Below are positions 1 through 10,800 of a stretch of DNA of 64,000 nucleotides, one piece after another. The position numbers and the translations under genes were made by a program. This DNA comes from Bryoerythrophyllum caledonicum (Eukaryota > Streptophyta > Bryopsida > Pottiales > Pottiaceae), in NCBI GenBank assembly GCA_963971425.1, contig OZ020523.1, positions 23,045,105 to 23,109,104 on the forward strand. The letters run 5' to 3'. How positions within the stretch are numbered: position 1 is the stretch's first letter; every line of letters starts with the position of its first letter. A model generated the notes under the pieces. It saw only the letters and a program-made list of their open reading frames with translations, was not told the origin of the DNA and ran no database searches.

Positions 1-187
1 CAAAAATGCCAAAAAAAACTTATTGAATTAACATTTTTGGTTATATTAAAAATTGTTCTCAGATCCTAAATTTAAAAAAAAAAAAAAAGGAAATCAAACA
101 AAACTTAATTTGATCCAACGCATTGGTCGCCGTTGTCACTAAGTGCATTTTTAAAAGGCCAAGTGCATAATTGCTTAATTGCGTGTT
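1..187 (+). mobile_element. right terminus of a large TIR transposon (body off window)
   Basis: The last 70 or so bases nearly repeat the right end of the 12.8-kb element at 41530-54375: the same CGCCGTTGT stretch, then AAGTGCA, a GGCCAAGTGC stretch and the terminus ending in GCAATTAAGC-type palindromic sequence and GCGTGTT at 187. The first 25 bases also resemble 54175-54200. The next four bases (188-191, GTAA) would be the target duplication, and the sequence from 188 on is homologous to 58546 onward, which lacks the element. This is therefore the 3' end of a second copy inserted next to the eL14 duplicate. The transposase, if any, lies upstream of the window. Confidence 0.8.
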
Positions 188-967
188 GTAAGTAGTTTTC
201 TGTATTTCCACATATCACAATATGTTCAATAAAATTTTCAATGAAAGAAATGAGATGGGTTTTACATTATTTCCATTTTTCTACATTTGGGTTCAATATT
301 TTTTTTGCAAAACCTTTTTGTAAAATAGAATTACTTTCAATTTACCAATTTCGAGGTAGGTTTTTTTCTTTCAAGATTCCTTTCAATTTGAGATTTTTGA
401 ACGTGGCTGGAAAAAACTCTGTGCAAAATCAACTCGTGACACCCTATTTCACACTTGTTTATGCAACTAAATGCGAGGTTTTATTTCTTGGGCAAATTTA
501 GATGCACGTATTTTCATAAAAGATTCTCATTTAATTTGTGAAGAAATTGATAGTAACATAATTTGACAGTCTCCAAGAGCTATTTCAAAGAGGTCGTGAA
601 AGAAAAATCCAATTCATAAAAACACGGGGTGAAAACACGGAGTAAAATTACCGCGACATTTTGCACTTCTTCCGGCTGAAAATTTGAGGACGTGGGATGG
701 GAATTTGAGGATGTGGGATGGGAATTCGGGGACGTGGAATGGGCTATGGAATTAGGGGTTAGGAGGGGTTTTGGAAGGTTGGGGAAGGGCATCAAGGTTT
801 CTCTTTCTCGCAGCGACACCTGCGCCACAGCCGAGCGCAGTTCGGGAGGTCTTGCAGGGAAGTTAGTCGTCATGGTGTTCCGGCGCTTCGTGGAGATTGG
901 GCGGGTGGCGCTCGTCAACTATGGGCCCAAGTACGGGAGGCTGGTGGTGATCGTGGACGTCATCGTT
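188..967 (+). repeat. segmental duplicate of the eL14 upstream region and 5' coding end
   Basis: This stretch matches 58546-59759 almost base for base, from the CTGTATTTCCACATATCAC segment through the start of the eL14 reading frame. The copy here lacks about 430 bases present at roughly 59020-59451. The junction at about 655-662 is a simple run of T shared by both sides, so a deletion by short homology is likely. The match stops abruptly after the codons for VDVI at about 967. The duplicate could supply a promoter and 5' UTR to the kinase gene just downstream. Confidence 0.85.
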
Positions 968-1000
968 AGGTTCAGAATCCTTTCCGTGTGCAGGTCGTGA
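872..1000 (+). pseudogene. eL14 ribosomal protein gene fragment (first ~32 codons)
   Basis: From the ATG at 872 the frame reads [20 protein letters not shown] and continues to VDVI, with few changes from the intact gene at 59665 (for example E to K and K to R). After VDVI the sequence diverges and a stop follows at 998-1000. The fragment lacks the conserved basic C-terminal two thirds, so it cannot make a functional ribosomal protein. It is the 3' edge of the duplicated block and sits 58 bases upstream of the kinase start. Confidence 0.85.
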
Positions 1001-1057
1001 GGACGTGCATCGATCTGAGGTCGGGGTTGCAGAAGGGTTGCATTTGGTTGGGGAGTG

Positions 1058-2425
1058 ATGGGGAATTTATGCTCATGCGTCCGCCACTCGGGTGATGTTT
1101 CCCTTCACTTGAGGGGTGGCTCGATGGAGTCCGGGCACGATGAGACGACTCCTCCCGCTTCAGGAGTTGATCGAGGAAGTAGCTCCAATCATGCCTATGG
1201 CAGATATGAGGACATGGAGAGCTCGGAGCAGGCCATAGGGAGTGCAAATTTGGGGAGTGATGTTGAGGACCAAATTGAGCGTTCCAAGGTGCATTGGAGC
1301 CAACTCTCAGAGTGGGAGTCGGACCTTGATGACGAGGAAGTGGTGCAAGAGAACAAGCAAGTGTTTGAGGAATTGGAGTCGCATCCAACTTGGGGTATTT
1401 TTTTTGTGACATTCGGTTATGACACGAGGTGGTTGAGGGTTGATGAGTTGGTAATGGAGGAGAAGTTTGCTGAGGGGGGACAAGTTGAGCTCGTTAATGC
1501 CAAGGTCATTTGGAGGAATCCAAAGAAGAATGAGGATGATTTGAAGGAGGGACGTGAATGGGTTGTAAAAGTGTTTAAGAAGGGTACCCGCTAGCGTGAA
1601 TTACAAGCGCAATGGCCCCTTGGGTACTTGCAATGTTGCGCAGATGATTTGGATTGTACGAAGGAAGGTGTACCTCCACGAACACGATATCTTTGCGATG
1701 TATATTTGGGGATATTGTTACAAGATGGAAGTTTTGCATTTGTAATGCAAAAAGAGCATGAAGATTTACGGAGCCGGATTGATTGTGTGATGTTGGACAT
1801 TGGAAATGACCATGGACCATTTTCAAAAGATGAAGTTCAAAGGATCTTGTTTCAGATTGCACTAGGGATGGATTGGTTGCACAACCATAACATTCTTCAT
1901 AGGGATATCAAAGCATCAAATGTGTTGATTGAAGAAAAGGTTGGGTTTTTACCGAACTATCATGTGGCGGACTTTGAGTGCTCCATTGGAGTTGTTGGAA
2001 CTGGATTCTTCATGGCACCGGAGATAATGCAAGCTTTGAAGAATAAGGTTCCAAGCAAGGATATAAAGGTGTTCTCAAAAGAAGCAGATGTGTACAGCTA
2101 CGGCATGACATGCTATGAGGTCTTGACAGGAAAACTTCCTTTTGAAGGTCATCGTAGAAATGATTATGATCTAGTAATCCATGGAGCAAGGCCTATAATT
2201 CCAGAATATGTAGATTGTTGGATAAAGGAGTTGTTGAATAGATGTTGGGATGTGGATTGTTCAAAGAGACCTTTGTTTCCTTAGATGATGGAAATTCTCT
2301 CAAATAATTCTGTTGTTGTTAGAAAAGTTCAATTAGACAGTCAAAAGTATGACGAGGACTTTAATAAAAAAAATTTAAGAGAAATTATTGCAAGAAGTTT
2401 GATAGAACCAAAATTGGTAGGGTGA
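1058..2425 (+). pseudogene. protein kinase-like gene with N-myristoylation signal, two in-frame TAG codons
   Basis: One frame runs from ATG 1058 to TGA 2423, interrupted by TAG at 1592-1594 and 2282-2284. The N-terminus MGNLCSC has Gly2 and Cys5/Cys7, a typical myristoylation plus palmitoylation signal for membrane anchoring. A Ser/acidic region follows. The kinase domain shows the beta-3 lysine region (WVVKVFKK), the catalytic loop HRDIKASN, GTGFFMAPE of the activation segment, and CWDVDCSKRP of the last helix. The metal-binding DFG is DFE, so catalysis would be doubtful even without the stops. Sequence on both sides of each stop aligns with kinase consensus in the same frame, so they look like nonsense mutations rather than introns. 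Its 5' neighbour is the copied eL14 promoter region. The substrate is unknown. Confidence 0.75.
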
Positions 2426-4550
2426 GAATTCTATGTGGGTGCCTTTCTGAGCCTACAAGGTTCAACTTGTATTTGTAAACAACAATTAGTTGGAAAATTC
2501 ATAGTTGGCATATTGGTGGAAAGGACCATGTATTTGTATGAGGATCAATCCATTGACTTACTCTTGTGTTTGTTGGTTTTCCTTTTTTTTATTCTGAATG
2601 ACTCATTTACATTTGATGCTCCACAGGAGGTTTGGTATTTATCCCACGTTTGCTACTCAAGGTTTTTTTTAATGATTTTCACCCTTTAAGCAGTTTGAAG
2701 GTGTTTTATATTTTCCATATTATGCTCATCCGCATCATAGTTGACGCCTAGGTTATTCCTTGCTCCCTAAACAGTGAAAGTCAGGTCGTGTACTACACTA
2801 TGTGATCATACTTGGACCCTTGATTAAGTGCAAGAGGGAGATCTTGAGGCCTTCATGGATGGGATTTTGTATAAGAAGTTGCGAGATCTATAATGATGCC
2901 AACATATATGGTTCTTGTTATTAATTCCATAATACATCAATTAAGTTGTTAATGTAGAAAATTTTCAAATTCCGTGATAAATCTAAATAACTTAGTATGC
3001 ATGATGGTGATGTGGTTGGATAAGAAGTTACAAAAAAGACATTAAATTTTGCCCCATATAATTGTCTTGGAGTTTATGATAGAAATTTAACAATATTAAA
3101 GGATAATTTTAATCACATCTAAGTAGTAAGGTTGTGATTTATATATATTTAGAGATCTATATGTTGAAAGACCATTAAGGGCCCAAATCTCTTTGGTCCT
3201 CAATTGATGTAGGCATTGGAGAACTACAATGATTTACGTGAAATGGAGTCGCGATGAAATGTATTTGTTGTGTAGGTGATGTTCTACATGATCTATTATT
3301 CTCGTAGATTCTCGGAGGCCTCGTGGTCCACTTAGGCATGAAAGGATTAATAGACTGCCTTAGCTCTATTTTTGAAATGTTATAGATGTTTTAATCCACT
3401 AATGTTTTGTCTAGATTTTTTAAGAGATTTGAAAGTAATGATATGGAATTTGATGTATTTAGGTGATGATGCTCACTACCACTTTCCTATCTCCACCGCT
3501 TTAGAAATGATCCCATTTCTACCCCATTCACTCATTCACAACTACAAAATTTAGGTTTAGCATTGATCATGACCCCTTGCTTTTTGCCTATGCTTATGAA
3601 GGGTGCCTCATGGCACAAATGGGCTCATCATTGCATACCACTTTGAAAACTCATAACTAATTCATACTTTCAAATGGTATAATATGCCATCAGTCTAGTT
3701 GAAATTGTATCACAAAAGGTGAAATTTCTTATTTAGTGTAATGATTTGAAAGCGCTATGTCTTTTTATTTTTGATGAAGATTTTTACTAAGAGTACAACC
3801 ATCAATACTAAATAAAGAGGGGGATCATTGTGAACATGGTTGGTGAAAATATTCATAAATAGTCAAAACTTATAGCATATATAAATCACATAGTGTACCT
3901 ACACTACACATACAATTTAGAGTACCATGGAAGTACACATAACTAAAAATCACTCTACATAATGAATCAAATCTCAAGAACAACTCATACACCATCATTA
4001 GAATGGTGTAGCAATTGAATGTTGTGGTGAATCCTACTACATAAAACTACAGTCTCTCACCAACTACCACATCTTGGCTTTACCAGAATCAAGAACTAAT
4101 TGGAAATGTACATTGACCAGAAAGACTCATCCGCATTTATGACCTCAGTAGTAATTTTGCAATCACTACACTAAACATGGTCATTAGTGGTAACCACGCT
4201 AGTTCGTTTATTAAATTTGCTATAAGTTTGTATTCTTTATGAATATTTTTACCAACTATGTTTTAAGGCAAAGCCAAGATGTGATAGTTTTAAGGAATGT
4301 TTTGGAAATGCTATAACTTTTTACTTTTGAAGACTTTTTTCTAAGAGCACATCTGTCTATACTACTTAATAAATAATCCAATAAATTGACTACTATTCAA
4401 CATACTCGTCCTTCATGTTCACCAACAAGTCATGTCGGTGAACATCCCATAGCTACCAAGATGACAATCACATTTGCAGCCAAAAACTTAGTATTTGCCG
4501 GTGGCTTCAGAGAACAACACCTTTCCAAGGGTAGGCAAAATAGCAGCCAT
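2426..4550. other. AT-rich non-coding stretch
   Basis: No convincing reading frame on either strand. It holds a short TTAA-flanked repeat (3179-3346). At about 3750-3900 and 4160-4340 there are stretches with runs such as TTTTTACTAAGAG and the AACTATGTT/ACCAACTATG type that resemble the hairpin MITE at 29415-29641. These look like degraded MITE copies. Confidence 0.5.
3179..3346. mobile_element. short TTAA-flanked MITE-like repeat
   Basis: Bounded by TTAA at 3175-3178 and 3347-3350. The core at about 3285-3315 (CTACATGATCTATTATTCTCGTAGATTCT in overview) is shared with the elements near 57740-57780 and 61615-61660, so it is a dispersed repeat. The ends are degenerate, so family assignment is tentative. 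Confidence 0.4.
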
Positions 4551-4916
4551 CTACGCAAGCCTGCTCTCGAACAAGCCTAACACGTTGAACTCATAGCTTG
4601 GTCGCTTCTTCAGCTCCTCGTTGTATCGCTTCACGTTCAGATTGGGACCGACATACACCTTCTCTTGCTTGGCCGTGTACATCTGGTAGATAACATGCAT
4701 AAAGATCACTTCTGCCGCCAAGTACTCGTCGCCCGCCACACACTCCTTCATTGCCAGAATCGTCTCTGCTTCATCCATCAACTCTTTAATCTGCTTCCAG
4801 TTGCTCTCTATCAACATAGTGTCACTCATGACCGCAATGATCTTCTTCAAGCCAACAATCTTTTGCGTGTAGAGCTCGGCCATCTCCACGTTGCGCTTCC
4901 TGTTTGCTTTGGCCAC
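4551..4916 (-). CDS. glutathione S-transferase C-terminal exon, TCHQD-like
   Basis: The 121 codons run from a splice acceptor (CAAG before GTGGCC at 4916) to a TAG stop. The peptide looks like the all-helical C-terminal GST domain: MSDTMLIESNWKQIKELMDE, then AGDEYLAAEVIFMHVIYQM, which is the conserved hydrophobic-pocket/N-capping region, and a closing KKRPSY segment. The pattern is that of the plant TCHQD class (related to tetrachlorohydroquinone dehalogenases), known from family knowledge. GSTs conjugate or reduce electrophiles with glutathione in the cytosol. The thioredoxin-fold N-terminal exons are not seen in the next 800 bases upstream on this strand, so this is either a last exon behind a long repeat-filled intron or a stranded fragment. 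The frame itself is open. Confidence 0.6.
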   Translation of the reverse strand: MAKANRKRNVEMAELYTQKIVGLKKIIAVMSDTMLIESNWKQIKELMDEAETILAMKECVAGDEYLAAEVIFMHVIYQMYTAKQEKVYVGPNLNVKRYNEELKKRPSYEFNVLGLFESRLA

Positions 4917-5708
4917 CTTGAATCAATCCAAAAGTTAGTGTAAAATCAATGGAATTTGGTGAAAAACGCTATCAATACCCTTGTCTTTTTTAACTTACTA
5001 TTATTCAATAAGTGGATGCGTCACCTAGCACCCTTTTCCGCACACGTAAGATTGTTTTTGAGTGAGGGATGATATGATTGCCAAAAGTGAAAATCTAAAA
5101 AAAAACGACTTGAGATACTTGAATCCTACCTTTACGTATTCATGTGAGACCAAGATGAATATTTCAATTAATCTTAAACCAGTTACTTTAGATATTAATG
5201 AGTTGCGTCAAAAAACTTCACATCAAAAATGGTCTTGGTCAAAGGGTAATGTTGATTCAAGGTTTATAAAGCTCAGTATGATATTTCTGAAGTTCCTGTA
5301 GACAACTAAACTGGTATGTATATAAACCTTTACACAATAACTTTGATCCAACCTAATGAATCGTCATGCAGAAAACAAATCTCATCATTTTCATCATATT
5401 ATGAAGTGAATAACTAACCAATATCAAAATCATAAATGGCTTCTGGTTGGTATAGTTCAATATTCACTTTGAATCCAAGAAATTTCTTGATGCACTTGAT
5501 ATCAAAATTGTGAAGTTACTGTAGAAAACTAAACTAGTATGCATATTAGTCTGTACATAAAGACCGATAATATTCAACTTAAACCCCAGGATTTCACCTG
5601 ATGCACTCGATATCAATATTGTAATGGGCTTCAGAAAAGATCGGCGCGAGGACGATTCTGATGAAAACTAAACCAGTTTGGATACAAGTCTTTACAGAAA
5701 GCTAAACT

Positions 5709-6207
5709 AAGTGCGCGGTTGCGCTCTCCGGTCGCTCGACTCGCCGAATTGCATCCGGTGCTCGATGGGCAGCCGCAGCTTCACCCTCTTCTTGCCCTGC
5801 ACAGGCAACACAAAACTCGCCCTCCTCTTCTTCACCCTCGCAATCCCCGCCGCCTGCACACGACCCAAATTCCTCAAACCCCTCGACCCACATTCGTAAA
5901 CCACGCTCCGGGCCATGGGCGCTCCACATACAGCGAGGTAGTCTCGCCACAGGCCCTTCACGAATCTCTCGCGTGCACAGGGGTGATGCATCATCGTCGC
6001 GGTTGTTACCACACTGAATTCCGGTTGCTGATGACACTTCAGATCACAAAAAGGTGTGCGATTGCAGCGAGGAGCTTACAATTGAGGGTGGCTGTTGTTC
6101 TGTATTCCCGGGAATTGAAGGCCATGAACTCATAGCATCCATCCAACTGGCGCTCGTCTGCCTGGCATCCAACCGCGTACGTTAACCGAGAGCGCAACCG
6201 CGCACTT
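5709..6207. mobile_element. GC-rich 0.5-kb element with perfect 20-bp inverted ends, possibly carrying captured coding sequence
   Basis: AAGTGCGCGGTTGCGCTCTC at 5709 is repeated inverted at 6188-6207. The inside is much richer in G+C than the flanks, and on the - strand 5707-6012 is open for about 100 codons with a basic segment (ARVKKRRASFVLPVQGKKRV). Another - frame (5702-6037) is open but acidic and low in complexity. I do not recognise the protein. The abrupt composition change plus inverted ends suggests a non-autonomous DNA element that picked up a host gene piece. I found no clear target-site duplication. Confidence 0.55.
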
Positions 6208-6729
6208 GTGTCACCTTCCTCTCCGCCTTGAAACCACGTGCTTTGATGCGTTTCCGCATGTGAGAAATGAAATTTGCTGGTCGAATCCCTGCCATAGTTG
6301 CAATGTCAATGAATTTCGTTCGGTCTTTTTACAATCAACTTCCTGATTGTCTTGTTCAGATAGCTTAATTTGTCGAAAAGCCCTAAATTAATGCGTTTCA
6401 TTGCAACTATGATTCCTAGAGAGCCACTGGCAGCCGAGATGGGCCTTTAAAACGATTTCATAATCTGACATCAAAATGCATGACCCAGAAATACAACATG
6501 CATATAGAGCACAACCCCTTTGGACGAGACCAAGTTTCATATTATTCATGTCAAGAGTACAAGAGTTACAGCTTCATATTTTGACGTCAAAGTTGCATGA
6601 TCCAGAAGCATAATATACACAGCAAACACAGCCACACCGAGCTGCAATCCATTTTCGATGTCAAGCTTACGTGTACAGAAATTGCTATCAGAGTATTTCA
6701 CCTCTATCTAACATTCTGCATCGACATAG
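6208..6729. other. non-coding, nothing recognised
   Basis: I see no supported gene. The right part may be the 3' UTR of the ferredoxin remnant on the - strand. Confidence 0.4.
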
Positions 6730-6901
6730 TCATCCAAGGTTTGCAGAACCATCTGCAATCCAGAAAGCGTGTGGAGGAATTGCCAAATAAAACTGCTCTT
6801 CTTTGTGCGTTTCGATGACGCAATCCGAGGTCGGAACCGCGGAGCACATGAGAGCGAACCCTGCCTCCAGCTGCGCCTCGTCCAGGAACGTCTGATCGTC
6901 C
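6730..6901 (-). pseudogene. [2Fe-2S] ferredoxin-like gene, 3' half (split by copia element)
   Basis: Read on the - strand and joined across the copia insertion, this continues the frame at 13085-13195. It gives [20 protein letters not shown], then [16 protein letters not shown] and about 15 more residues to a TGA at 6730-6732. The fourth cluster cysteine (LMC) lies exactly 29 residues after the third, as in plant-type ferredoxins, and [11 protein letters not shown] is the family's usual C-terminus. Plant ferredoxins carry electrons from photosystem I in plastids. The extra C-terminal residues are unusual. The gene is broken by the 6.2-kb insertion and by a one-base deletion upstream. Confidence 0.8.
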
Positions 6902-7108
6902 TGTGGAAATTATTAGTGAATAATATGAATCATTGTAAGTGTACAAAATTAAATTGTATCGAATATGTAATGAGGATTACATCATATTTCAACTAAGAGT
7001 CTCATGAGATAATCTGTAAAGACACGACTCTCTATATCTGTGTATAGGGTTGTTATGTATCTGAAGATTGCGACTAGTGTACTACTTATGTACTGTGTAT
7101 ATCCAACA
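6902..7108 (-). repeat. 3' LTR of the copia element
   Basis: 207 bases, from TGTGGAAATT to TATCCAACA on the + strand. It differs from the other LTR only at positions 4 (G versus A) and near 7048 (GGG versus GAG). Confidence 0.95.
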
Positions 7109-7822
7109 CTCCCACTAGGACACTAGTCTCGATGTATCATCCATCCATGTTTCATCCATTCTGCTACTGATCTTGTCAACGTCGCTGAGGGTTTTCAGAA
7201 GCTCTTTCTTCCTGCGGCGCTGTGTTTGTTCCTCTCGCGCGGCGGTGGCGACGTCCTGTCTCTATGCACCTTGGTGCGCCGTGCAACTTGGTGCAATATG
7301 CAACTTGAAGTGCGTGTTTGTGTTTCGTTGCTCCGTAGTGTGAGAGACGATGTTGCAGATCTTGGGAGAGACCTGTTTTTCCTCCAGGTGGTGGATCATG
7401 GCGACGGCCGTCAGCATGCGCACGAGACAACTTGAGGTGACGGTGAGGAAACTCATAACCAGTTCCACGGTTTGCTTCCTCGCCCGCGACACCAGCTGCG
7501 TGATCGGTATGTTGTTGCCTTGCTTCTGCGACAACTGCCCATTGCTCTTTGAGATTGAGGTACCTGGTTAGTACATGCATTCTGTACGTAGCTTCGTTAA
7601 GGTTTTGGTTGACACTTTGAATCAATTGAGTAACTTTTGGTTCTCTTGAGTTGTTTGCTGCAGGTGCTTTGTTGAAGCTGAGTGCCTGACATTTGATCAT
7701 GTCAGGTCGAAGTAATGAAGTTTGACCTTTATGAAGATGCTCGTTGCGAGGTAAGTGCTGTCCACACATAACTTGCTTGTGCGTTCTTGGCTTAATGAAT
7801 TTTCTACTTGATGGATATGAGC
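7109..7822 (-). other. region between pol and 3' LTR of the copia element, with a possible captured segment
   Basis: Ordinary copia elements have little here. This copy has about 700 bases, of which roughly 7180-7560 is noticeably GC-richer and open in two overlapping - strand frames, one reading VSRARKQTVELVMSFLTVTS and on to ICNIVSHTTEQ. I do not recognise the protein. The composition suggests a host sequence picked up by the element, but no match could be tested. The purine-rich tract next to the LTR is at about 7109-7120. Confidence 0.4.
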
Positions 7823-10800
7823 TTACAGAGTGTCTTTGATGTTGACTTGTTTGAAATTTGCTTCTTTGTTATCATGTTTGTCCAGCAGACAAGACCTCTG
7901 TATATGTCCACATTCTTTATAAAAGTGGCAAACTTTTGTCTTAGATAAGTGTTGCTGATGATTGCTTTTTGAATGATTGAAATCGTTTGAAATATGTTTA
8001 CGCCAAGTTTGTTGACTGCAGTGAGGTTGTATACGTTGATTAGCTTTTGAAAACATTGCACTTTGATTGGTCTTGGATAATGAACAATAAGGTTGTCTTG
8101 GATATCTCCCACTCCAAGACTTATCAAAATGTCTTGATTGATTGATTGTTGTGGCAAAAGAACTCAATAAAGGATACAAAAATTGAGAGAGTATATCATC
8201 CGTCGTGGATAATGGATGTGATAGTCGTTTAGGGCAGCAACCATATATACATGGTTGTAAGTAACTCCCACATAAGTGGGAAGAGTGTAAAGAAGAACCA
8301 AAATGTTTGGTATAAGTGGTCAAGGCTTGAATCTTTGAAGCTGGAATCAAACACATGCCTAAATTGGTCATACAGTGCTGATGTTTATCTTTAGGTAAAG
8401 ACTTGGTTAAAATATCAGCAGTCATGTCAGCTGTAGAAACATAACATAATTGAATTTTGTGAGCAAGAACCTTTTCTCTTGTAAAATGATATTGGGTGTC
8501 CACATGCTTGCTGCGGGAATGGTATTTGGGGTTTTCACTTAAGGCTATTGCACTTTGGCTGTCGCAATAAATAGTGGTAGGATTTGACTGTGGAAACCCT
8601 AATTCACATAATAATTTGCGTAGCCAGACCGCTTCAGCTGTGGCTTTAGCTAAGGCCATATATTCAAATTCAGTTGAGGATAAGGCAACACTTTGTTGCT
8701 TTTTGCTACCCCATGAAATAACCCCAGTAGCCAATAAAAAACAATAACCAGAAGTTGACCTACGAGTATCTTTATCTCCCGCCCAGTCAGCATCAGAAAA
8801 ACCATGGAGAATGTCTCCGTTAAGTGATTTTTGATATTTGATGCCAAAAGCAAGGGTTCCTTTGATGTAGCGCATTGTTCTTTTGAGAGTTTGAATATGT
8901 GTAGGACTAGGATTTGATAAATATTGGGCCAAACTATTAATAGTATAAGCACAATCTGGTCTTGAGTTAACTTGAGCATGCATGAGGCTACCCACCAATT
9001 GAGAATATGGATAAGCGCGCACAAGGGCTTTTTCTTCTACAGTAGAGGGAGAATCATCTTTACTTAATCGGATGCCACATTGCATAGGTGTACTTAAAGG
9101 ATTACAATTTGACATATTATATTCTTCAAGTTTATCAAGTAAATATTTTTGTTGGTGTAAGATAGTCCAGCCTTCGTGCCGATTTCGAACAATAGAATTG
9201 CCAAGTATGTAATGTATTTCACCTTCATCCGTCATTTCAAATGTCGTGTGAAGTATTGCTTTAACTTTGTGAATAAGTGAGATGTGATTACTGATAAGGA
9301 TGCAGTCATCAACATAGACTGTCAAAATAGTAAATCCATCATCATTATCTTGTTGAATATAGATGTTGGCATCAGCTTCTAATCTTTTAAAGCCTTGTTG
9401 AATAAGATAAGTGTCAAAACGCATGTACCAAGCTCATGATGATTGTTTAAGTCCATATAAGGATTTAATAAGTTTACACACGAGGTTTGAAGGGGCTGAT
9501 AATCCTTCAGGGATAGACATGTATATGTCTTCGTTAATATACCCATGAAGAAAAGCGGTTTTTACATCTAATTGATGTATTTCTAAATTGTATTGAGTGG
9601 CTAGGGCTAATAAGACTTTTATAGAGTTAAGTTTTACAACAGGAGAAAATGTTTCCATATAGTCAATGCCTTGTACTTGTGTAAAACCACGTGCTACAAG
9701 TCTAGCCTTGTATTTATCAATAGTGCCATCAGCATGAGTTTTAATCTTAAAAACCCATTTAGAGCTGATTGGTTTTCTATCAGGTGGAAGAGGTATTAGC
9801 TTCCAAGTTTTATTTTTCTCCAAGGATTGCAATTCAGCTGTAATAGCAGCTTGCCAATGATGGCTATCAGGTCTAGTTAAAGCTTCAGTAATGGTTTGAG
9901 GAGGTTCTAAAGAAATATGTGATGACTTAGCCATATTAGCTTGATGGCGAGACTTGTGATAAGGACAAGCTCGTTTAGGTGATGATGTACTTTGGATTGA
10001 CTCCAATAATCGTGTGGTTGGTTTAATGGTTCTTTTAGGGCGAGAAGAACTTACTGGAGGAGGAGGATCTCTTACAGTAGAAGTAACTTCGTCATCATCA
10101 TGAGGTAAATGAGCTGTATTCTCATCTAGAGAAAGGTGTGAAAAATTCTCTATTATGTCATTGTGAGAAGGTGGATTGATGTCACTTTGTGGATAGTCCC
10201 TGTTTAAAGACTGAGTTGATAATGGTCGAGTAGATAGGGGCTGTACTTGTTGAGGTAATGTTTGTGGTTGTATTTGCTGAAGTAATGGTTGTGTCTTCCT
10301 TGGAGTGATAGATAGAGGCCTAAATAAACTAGGATCTATCAATTCTTCTTCATCGTCATTGATGTGAATACTTGCTCCAACATGTACATTTTCATTAAAA
10401 ATAACATCTCGAGATATGACAATTTTCTTATTGTGTTTGTCCATAAGGCGATAAGCCTTTGATTCTTCACTATATCCTAGAAAAATTGCCTCTATAGAAT
10501 GGGAGTCCAATTTTCGTCTAGTCTCCTTCTGAACAAGGATATGAGCTGTACTCCCAAAGATTTTTAAATATGACAAATTTGGTGGTCTACCAAACCACAT
10601 TTCATAAGGTGTTTTGTTTGTTGTTATAGCTTTAGTGGGACTTCTGTTTTGCAAATAATTTGCTGTTTGAAGTGCTTCGCCCCAAAATATTTTGGGTAGT
10701 GTAGCATAAGATAACATAGCTAGGATTGAGCCCACTAAAGTTCGATTTTTCCTTTCAGATACACCATTTTGTTGAGGTGTATAGGCTGTAGTGAATTCCT

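Noticed and set aside
972-1412. 146-codon open frame on the - strand opposite the kinase
   Set aside because: It lies antisense to clear kinase coding sequence and has no recognisable motif.
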